In this document: positions 58,602-64,000 of the stretch, piece after piece
How positions within the stretch are numbered: position 1 is the first letter of the stretch
Layout: each line of letters begins with the position of its first letter
Assembly (NCBI GenBank): GCA_016716505.1
Contig: JADJWF010000004.1
Span: 558,001 to 622,000, forward strand
Reading direction: 5' to 3'
DNA from: Verrucomicrobiota bacterium
Lineage (GTDB): Bacteria > Verrucomicrobiota > Verrucomicrobiia > Limisphaerales > J093
Length of the DNA: 64,000 nucleotides
Notes under the pieces: generated by a model
Database searches by the model: none
What the model was told of the DNA's origin: nothing
The model's input: only the letters and a program-made list of their open reading frames with translations
Made by a program: the position numbers and the translations under genes

Positions 58602-59573
58602 GTGACTCAACCCTCCGTGAAGTTCAGCGTGGTAGTAGCGTTGCTCGCCTGGGTCGCCGGCTGCACGACTCCCAAGTCTCCGGTACCGGCCACGGAGCCC
58701 GTGGCGGCCAGCCGGGCGGACTGGCCGCGGCACGTTCTCGCGCTGGACGATTTCTGGCGATTGAACCCGCCGCTGCCGGGCCAGCGCTTCGACGCTTCCG
58801 GTCTCGCGTTTCTGCCCTCGGGAGAGCTGCTGGTGGTCAACAATCTCGATCGGCGGCTGCATCTGGTTCGCTTCGGTGACACGCCCCATGAGGCGGACCT
58901 CGTGCCCTGGCCGGGTGGATTCAGCGCGGCCCAGTTGCGGCCCTTCGCGGCGGGCAAGCGCGGTGCCTGGGACTTCGAGGGCCTCGCCGTGGACGAAGCG
59001 GGTCGGGTGTATGTCAGCGAGGAGGGCAACTACCAAGTGTTGCGGCTGAATCCCGCCGGCGGCGCGGTGGAACGTCTGCCGCTCGACTGGCGAGGTGCGG
59101 GTCTGAATCCTCTGCGCGAAGATCCCAACGCCTCGCTCGAAGGCGTGGCGGTGGGTGGGGGAAGACTGTACGTCGCCAAGGAGCGCGGCCCGGCGCGCCT
59201 CTTCGCTTTCCATGACCGGACCTTTGCCTTTGCGGAATCGTGGGTGGTGCGGCCGAGCCGTTCGGGGCTCGCGCTTCATTACTCGGACCTGGCTTGGTGT
59301 GACGGCGCGTTGTACGTGCTCCTGCGGCACCAACGGTGCGTGTTGAAGGTGGACCCCGCGCGCGGCGGCGTGCGGGCGGAGTACGATTTCCGCGAACTCG
59401 AACGCCGCCCCGAGTTTGCCTACCGGCGCGATTACGCTACCGGGGTGATGGAGGGGCTGGCCGTGGACGCGACGCATTTCTGGCTCGTGACGGACAACAA
59501 CGGTCTGGCGCGGCGGGCCGACGCGGCGGATAGTCGCCCGACACTGTTTCGTTGCCCGCGCCCCGACCTCTGA
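58602..59573 (+). CDS. Lipoprotein with phytase/SdiA-regulated-like propeller
   Basis: 323 residues starting at GTG 58602 (GTG 58617 is an alternative). The lipobox is VALLAWVAGC. The body has propeller-like repeats: FDASGLAFLPSGELLVVNN, then WDFEGLAVDEAGRVYVSEEGN, then ASLEGVAVGGGRLYVAKE, and VMEGLAVDATHFWLVTDNNG. Recurring EG(L/V)AV motifs are typical of esterase-like phytase and SdiA-regulated families. No catalytic site was identified. The glycosyltransferase ATG follows its stop by one base, so they are cotranscribed. Confidence 0.8.
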   Translation: MTQPSVKFSVVVALLAWVAGCTTPKSPVPATEPVAASRADWPRHVLALDDFWRLNPPLPGQRFDASGLAFLPSGELLVVNNLDRRLHLVRFGDTPHEADLVPWPGGFSAAQLRPFAAGKRGAWDFEGLAVDEAGRVYVSEEGNYQVLRLNPAGGAVERLPLDWRGAGLNPLREDPNASLEGVAVGGGRLYVAKERGPARLFAFHDRTFAFAESWVVRPSRSGLALHYSDLAWCDGALYVLLRHQRCVLKVDPARGGVRAEYDFRELERRPEFAYRRDYATGVMEGLAVDATHFWLVTDNNGLARRADAADSRPTLFRCPRPDL

Positions 59574-59574
59574 C

Positions 59575-60927
59575 ATGAAGTTGCTCGTCTTTGCCCACAC
59601 GCCGCCGCCGCATCACGGCCAGAGCCTGATGATCGAGGCGATGGTCAGAGGTTTTGGGGGCGACTGCCGGCAACGGGGCAAAACGCCCGCCGACCGCGCC
59701 CGCCAAGAACAGCCCGCGACCGAATGTGGCGCCGAATCAAGGACCGGAACGGATGCGGTTCCCGATGCGGTCGGCTCGCGGCAAGCCCGTTCCGGTGAGG
59801 CTGCGCCGCGGGGCGCTTCTGCCGGCGGTCCGCCGCACGGGATCGAGGTCTATCACGTCAACGCGCGGTTTTCCGCCAGCCTGGACGACATCGGTGCGGC
59901 CCGCGGCAGCAAGGTGTTCGCGCTGCTCAAGTACTGCGCCCAGGCGGCGTGGATCCGTTGCCGGTACGGGGTGCGAACGATGTATTACGTGCCGGCACCG
60001 GCGAAGCGGACGCCGCTGATCCGTGACTGGATCGTCATGGCGTGGTGCCGGCTCTGGTTTCCAAGGCTGATCCTGCACTGGCACGCGGTCGGCCTCGGCG
60101 CCTGGCAAGAGACCGGCGCCCGGCCGTGGGAGCGCTGGCTCACCCAACGTCTCCTCGGGCGCGCCGATCTGGGCATCGTCCTGTCCGAGTTCAGCCGGGC
60201 CGACGCGGAGAAGCTTCGCCCGCGGCGGGTCGCGGTGGTGGCCAATGGCATTCCCGATCCCTGCCCGACCTGCGATTACGAACTCCTGCCGTGGCGGCGG
60301 TTGCGCCGCGAGGTGCTCGCCGAGGCGCTCGGGCGGCCGGCTCCGGCCGGGGGCGAGCCTCGCGAGACGGCGCGGATCCTTTACCTCGCCCACTGCACAC
60401 GGGACAAGGGGCTGTTCGACGCAGTCGCCGCCGTGGCGCGGGCCAACGCCTCGCTCCAACGCCGCGGCGTGGATCTCCGGCTCGAGCTGACGGTGGCCGG
60501 TGAGTTTCTCTCAGAGGCCGAGCGGGATGAGTTCGACCGGTTGCGGGCGACGCACTCCGCCTGGTTACGGTATCCGGGTTTCGTGCGCGGTGCGGCCAAG
60601 GAAGCGCTGTTTCGCAACGCCGACGTGTTTCATTTCCCCACGTACTACGCCAACGAAGGCCAACCGGTGAGCTTGATCGAAGCGATGGCGTTCGCGCTGC
60701 CCATCGTGACGACGCGCTGGCGGGCGATCCCGGAGGCCCTGCCGCCGGGTTATCCCGGCTTGCTCGAACCGCGCCAGCCCGACTCCGCGGCCGAAGCGTT
60801 GCTGCGCGCCCTGACCGAGGACGCCACGCCTCTGCGCGAGCAATTTGTCCAGCGGTTCACGCTGCAGACTCATTTGACCACGTTGGCCCGCGCCATCCAG
60901 TCGGTCGAAGGCGGCGGGGGTAATTAG
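59575..60927 (+). CDS. Group 4 glycosyltransferase with an N-terminal insert
   Basis: 450-residue GT-B glycosyltransferase. The N-terminus MKLLVFAHTPPPHHGQSLM is the acceptor-domain start. The donor domain has ARILYLAHCTRDKGLF and ends with the GT4 motif NEGQPVSLIEAMAFALPIVTTRWRAIPE, with the catalytic EGxPxxxIE-like pattern. An abnormal stretch of about 58 residues (29-86, GDCRQRGKTPADRARQ ... GASAGGPPHG) interrupts the first Rossmann strand region, is rich in Arg/Ala/Gly, and at DNA level contains a short palindrome. It probably acts in surface polysaccharide assembly, consistent with the CDP-sugar genes downstream. Confidence 0.88.
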   Translation: MKLLVFAHTPPPHHGQSLMIEAMVRGFGGDCRQRGKTPADRARQEQPATECGAESRTGTDAVPDAVGSRQARSGEAAPRGASAGGPPHGIEVYHVNARFSASLDDIGAARGSKVFALLKYCAQAAWIRCRYGVRTMYYVPAPAKRTPLIRDWIVMAWCRLWFPRLILHWHAVGLGAWQETGARPWERWLTQRLLGRADLGIVLSEFSRADAEKLRPRRVAVVANGIPDPCPTCDYELLPWRRLRREVLAEALGRPAPAGGEPRETARILYLAHCTRDKGLFDAVAAVARANASLQRRGVDLRLELTVAGEFLSEAERDEFDRLRATHSAWLRYPGFVRGAAKEALFRNADVFHFPTYYANEGQPVSLIEAMAFALPIVTTRWRAIPEALPPGYPGLLEPRQPDSAAEALLRALTEDATPLREQFVQRFTLQTHLTTLARAIQSVEGGGGN

Positions 60928-61110
60928 AGCGTTTCCATCTCTCCCGTGGCGCAATCGGTCCCGGCCGCCAGTCGCCGCACTGTTCCAGCGCACGCAGGGT
61001 CGGGGGGGTAAGGCCGCCACCAACTGCCGGTGAGAACGCCGGCGCTCCGTCACGGCTGAAGACTCTCTGGCGAAAGGCGGCCGCCCTCCCGCCGCAGCGC
61101 GCCCCTCGCC

Positions 61111-61144
61111 AAGCGAAACGGCGGCCCGTTGCGGGGCCGCCGTT
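61111..61144 (-). terminator. Terminator of gap
   Basis: A perfect 11-pair stem, AACGGCGGCCC (61117-61127) with GGGCCGCCGTT (61134-61144), lies 27 bases beyond the gap stop. On the minus strand it is followed by a moderately T-rich TCGCTT. It may also serve the convergent glycosyltransferase transcript. Confidence 0.65.
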
Positions 61145-61170
61145 CGTGAGAGTCGCTTGGGTCTGCCGAA

Positions 61171-62238
61171 TTACAGGCCCTTGCCGGCCATGTATTTGAG
61201 CAGGTCCACCACGCGGTTGGAGTAACCCCACTCGTTATCGTACCAGCTCACGACCTTGAAGAAGCGTTTCTCGCCCTTCAGGTTGTTTTGGAGGGTGGCC
61301 AGGCTGTCGTAGATCGAACTGCGCTCGTCGTGGATGAAGTCGGTCGAGACGAGTTCCTCGTCCGTCACGCCCAGGATGCCTTTGAGGTAGGTCTGGCTCG
61401 CCTTCTTGAGGGCCGCGTCAATCTCTTCGATGGACGTGTCCTTCGTCGTGCGGAACGTGAGGTCCACCACGGAGACGTCCACGGTCGGCACGCGGAAGGC
61501 CATGCCGGTGAGCTTGCCCTTGGTGGCCGGCAGCACTTCGCCGACGGCCTTGGCGGCGCCGGTGGTGCTGGGGATGATGTTGATGGCTGCCGCGCGGCCG
61601 CCGCGCCAGTCCTTCTTGGACGGGCCGTCCACGGTTTTCTGGGTGGCCGTGTACGCGTGGATCGTTGTCATCAGGCCGGTCTCGATGCCGAACCCTTCCT
61701 TGAGGATGACGTGGACCAGCGGGGCCAGGCAGTTGGTGGTGCAGGAGGCGTTGGAGACGATGTGGTGCTTGGCCGGGTCGTACTCGCCTTCATTCACGCC
61801 CATGACGATGGTTTTCACCTCACCCTTGCCCGGGGCCGAGATGACGACCTTCTTGGCGCCGGCGGCGAGGTGGCCTTTGGCCTTCTCACTGTCCGTGAAC
61901 AAGCCCGTGGACTCGACCACGACATCCACGCCCAAGGCCTTCCACGGGAGGGTGGCGAGGTCCTTCACCGCCATGACGCATTTGATCTTGTGGCCGTTGA
62001 CGACCAGCGTGTCCGCCTCCTCCAGCGTTGGGCTGCTCTTCTCGGTGGTGACCGTGTGCTTGAACTTCCCATGCACCGAGTCGTACTTCATCTGGTAGGC
62101 GAAATAGTCGGCATCGGTCGAGATATCCACGACGGCGACGACGTCGAAATCCTTCCCCAGCAAACCCTGATCGCACAGGGCTTGGAACACCATGCGGCCG
62201 ATGCGGCCGAATCCGTTGATTGCAATTTTCACAGGCAT
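61171..62238 (-). CDS. gap: Glyceraldehyde-3-phosphate dehydrogenase, type I
   Basis: 355-residue glycolytic enzyme that oxidises and phosphorylates glyceraldehyde 3-phosphate with NAD. NAD-binding INGFGRIGR is at 7-15 and the active-site Cys166 is in SNASCTTNCLAP. The C-terminus WYDNEWGYSNRVVDL is the family signature. An AAAGGAAA ribosome binding site lies eight bases before the ATG. It is monocistronic, with its own terminator. Confidence 0.97.
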   Translation of the reverse strand: MPVKIAINGFGRIGRMVFQALCDQGLLGKDFDVVAVVDISTDADYFAYQMKYDSVHGKFKHTVTTEKSSPTLEEADTLVVNGHKIKCVMAVKDLATLPWKALGVDVVVESTGLFTDSEKAKGHLAAGAKKVVISAPGKGEVKTIVMGVNEGEYDPAKHHIVSNASCTTNCLAPLVHVILKEGFGIETGLMTTIHAYTATQKTVDGPSKKDWRGGRAAAINIIPSTTGAAKAVGEVLPATKGKLTGMAFRVPTVDVSVVDLTFRTTKDTSIEEIDAALKKASQTYLKGILGVTDEELVSTDFIHDERSSIYDSLATLQNNLKGEKRFFKVVSWYDNEWGYSNRVVDLLKYMAGKGL

Positions 62239-62413
62239 AGTTCGATTTCCTTTCCACTTCGAGTTCGCCTAATCATGAAGCGACCAGGCAGAAGGAAGTT
62301 TTCAGACCGCTGATTCAGGCGTCAAACAGATTCCCGGCGCTGGACGCCCGGCGGCGCGTGTGCGCACTGGCTTTCGGCTTGTCCGGCCGGGGCGGGCTTC
62401 GCACTCTGACGCG

Positions 62414-63571
62414 GTGGCGGATGTCTCCCCATCGGGCCCCCCGCGCGAATCGCTGCTGGCGGCGGTCTATCGTGGTCAGCGCGTCTTTGTCACCGGCCAT
62501 ACCGGTTTCAAGGGCGCATGGCTTTGTGAGTGGCTGCTCGCGCTGGGGGCGGAGGTGACGGGCTACAGCCTTGCGGCCCCCACCCTGCCCGCCCTGTCGG
62601 ACCAACTGGGCCTCGCCCGTCGGCTGCGTCATTGCCACGCGGACCTGCGGGATCGCTCGCGGCTGGAGGCCGAACTGGCCGCGGCCCGCCCGGACTTCGT
62701 GTTTCACCTCGCGGCGCAGTCTCTCGTCCGCGAGTCGTACCGGTCGCCGGTCGAGACGTTTGCGACGAACGTGATGGGCACGGTCCACCTGCTGGACGCG
62801 CTGCGGCGCCTGGATCACCCCTGCGCAGTCGTGATCGTCACCAGCGACAAGTGTTACGAGAATCGGGACTGGCTCTACGGCTACCGCGAGGAAGACGCGC
62901 TGGGGGGCCACGATCCTTACAGCGCCAGCAAGGGCGCGGCAGAGATCGCGGTGGCGTCCTGGCGCCGGTCTTTCTTCACCGACCACCCCGTCCGCATCGC
63001 CAGCGCCCGGGCCGGGAACGTGATCGGCGGTGGCGACTGGGCGAAGGACCGGATCGTGCCCGATTGCGTGCGGGCGCTGCGGGCGGGCGAACCGATCCCC
63101 GTTCGCAACAAGGTGGCCACCCGGCCGTGGCAGCACGTGCTCGAGCCGTTGTCCGGTTACCTGTGGCTGGCCGCTGTGCTGGCCCGGCCGGAGTTGCGTC
63201 CCTTCGGGGCCGCGCTGATGACGGCCGCCTTCAATTTCGGCCCCAACCATGACGCCAATCGGACCGTCGCCGAGCTGGTGGAGGAGGTTCTCCGCCATTG
63301 GCCCGGCCGTTGGGAGGACCGCAGTGATCCGCGGGCGCCGCACGAGGCGCGGCTCCTGCAACTGGCGACGGACAAGGCCCACGCGCTGCTCGGCTGGGCG
63401 CCGGTCTGGGGTTTCCGCGAGGCTGTGCGGGAGACGATCGCCTGGTACCGGCAGGCCGCCGGCGTCGAGGACGCGGAGACCATCCGGGCGTTGACGCAAG
63501 AGCAGATCACCCGCTACACGACTGCGGCCCGGGCTGCCGATCTGGCTTGGGCCGTCGCCCCGTGCCCCTGA
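62414..63571 (+). CDS. rfbG: CDP-glucose 4,6-dehydratase
   Basis: 385-residue extended SDR. The NAD-binding GHTGFKGAWL motif is near residue 28, HLAAQSLVRESY and the catalytic TSDKCYEN and YSASK motifs follow, and RAGNVIGGGDW and WQHVLEPL are typical of this dehydratase. It converts CDP-glucose to CDP-4-keto-6-deoxyglucose, the precursor of 3,6-dideoxyhexoses for surface glycans. Two GTG starts are possible, 62414 (chosen for length) and 62360. The next gene encodes the following enzyme of the same pathway. Confidence 0.93.
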   Translation: MADVSPSGPPRESLLAAVYRGQRVFVTGHTGFKGAWLCEWLLALGAEVTGYSLAAPTLPALSDQLGLARRLRHCHADLRDRSRLEAELAAARPDFVFHLAAQSLVRESYRSPVETFATNVMGTVHLLDALRRLDHPCAVVIVTSDKCYENRDWLYGYREEDALGGHDPYSASKGAAEIAVASWRRSFFTDHPVRIASARAGNVIGGGDWAKDRIVPDCVRALRAGEPIPVRNKVATRPWQHVLEPLSGYLWLAAVLARPELRPFGAALMTAAFNFGPNHDANRTVAELVEEVLRHWPGRWEDRSDPRAPHEARLLQLATDKAHALLGWAPVWGFREAVRETIAWYRQAAGVEDAETIRALTQEQITRYTTAARAADLAWAVAPCP

Positions 63572-63621
63572 ACACCGATCGCCGCCGACCGCAGCTTTTC
63601 CCGAACAGCGAATTCCGCCGT

Positions 63622-64000
63622 ATGTCCGACCGCCGATCCCTCCGCCGTCAAATTCTCGACCTGGTCCGCCAATACCACGCTGCCGCGCCGACGAAGCCAT
63701 TCCGGCCCGGAGAGGACCTGGTGCGCTACGCCGGGCGGCATTTTGACGATCAGGAACTGACCGCGCTGGTGGACTCGTCCCTCGATTTCTGGCTTACCGC
63801 CGGCCGTTATGCCGACGAGTTCGAGGCCGGGCTCGCGGACTACCTGGGGCTCGAGAACGTGCTGCTGGTCAACTCCGGTTCCTCCGCGAACCTCGTGGCG
63901 TTCTCGACGCTGACCTCGCCGCGACTGCGCGACCGACAGGTGAAACCGGGCGACGAAGTCATCACAGTAGCCGCCGGCTTCCCCACCACGGTCAACCCGA
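63622..64000 (+). CDS. rfbH: CDP-6-deoxy-4-keto-hexose 3-dehydrase (RfbH-type), 5' part
   Basis: The first 126 codons are visible; the gene runs off the window. GRHFDDQELTALVDSSLDFW, then LTAGRYADEFEAGLADYLG, then NSGSSANLVAFSTLTSP, and KPGDEVITVAAGFPTT are strongly typical of the RfbH/DegT-type PMP- and iron-sulfur-dependent dehydrase. It removes the 3-hydroxyl from the RfbG product. It starts 50 bases after rfbG, so the pair is probably an operon. The cytidylyltransferase (rfbF) is not in the window. Confidence 0.93.
   Translation, partial: MSDRRSLRRQILDLVRQYHAAAPTKPFRPGEDLVRYAGRHFDDQELTALVDSSLDFWLTAGRYADEFEAGLADYLGLENVLLVNSGSSANLVAFSTLTSPRLRDRQVKPGDEVITVAAGFPTTVNP

Noticed and set aside
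58428..59600. Minus-strand frame across the phytase-like lipoprotein
   Set aside because: The plus strand has a lipobox and repeated EG(L/V)AV motifs; the minus frame has nothing recognisable.

Overview
This high-GC window looks like a chromosomal segment of a Verrucomicrobiota bacterium, probably a Pedosphaera/Limisphaera-like lineage. The assignment is inferred from content. The window carries very large secreted proteins with CotH, lamin-tail, PA14, Ig-like and FG-GAP/ASPIC domains, an H-X9-DG type prepilin-like protein, a formylglycine sulfatase, and Tat-exported Gfo/Idh/MocA and TIM-barrel proteins. These sit among ordinary housekeeping genes (sucAB, phoH, ybeY, mutL, dgt, ispH, nnr, rdgB, gap). 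No rRNA, complete tRNA or CRISPR array was recognised.

Layout. 0.3-7.1 kb: a giant CotH/lamin-tail protein with a C-terminal frameshift, a decayed LysR fragment and a pirin. 7.7-16.3 kb: a tightly packed plus-strand run with an ABC-2 exporter (ATPase and permease), a membrane-anchored helical protein, a halogenase-like flavoprotein, a double CbiX-like protein, an endonuclease I homologue lacking its catalytic His, and an M24 peptidase. 16.6-19.8 kb: a YugP-type zinc peptidase, then an iron-type binding protein and ATPase with no permease beside them. 19.9-26.5 kb: a TIM-barrel lipoprotein, nnr, and a minus-strand set of oxidoreductase, HEAT protein and rdgB. 26.7-35.9 kb: a duplicated beta-propeller-like protein, an H-X9-DG protein, sucA-sucB and phoH-ybeY. 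35.9-40.4 kb (minus): ispH, dgt and mutL. 40.4-41.3 kb: a decayed IS1380-like transposase directly upstream of ispH. 41.6-50.7 kb (minus): two paralogous FG-GAP/ASPIC giants flanking a CxxCH-bearing FG-GAP lipoprotein. 51.1-54.0 kb: a PA14/Ig protein split by one in-frame TAG. 54.3-55.1 kb: a second IS1380-like relic in the opposite orientation. 55.4-64.0 kb: a small secreted protein, sulfatase, cupin, a lipoprotein with a phytase-like fold, a GT4 glycosyltransferase, gap, and CDP-glucose 4,6-dehydratase followed by the start of the RfbH-type dehydrase.

The most notable observations are: (1) the CRTAC1-like / cytochrome-like / CRTAC1-like triad, a candidate undescribed cell-surface system; (2) two related transposase relics in opposite orientations that share an end-like sequence; (3) two apparently young lesions, a frameshift in the CotH giant and a Trp-to-amber change in the PA14 protein; (4) lost catalytic residues in the endonuclease I homologue and a changed metal ligand in YbeY. 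Several starts are GTG or uncertain; alternatives are given in the entries. Family assignments rest on motif recognition, with no database search.
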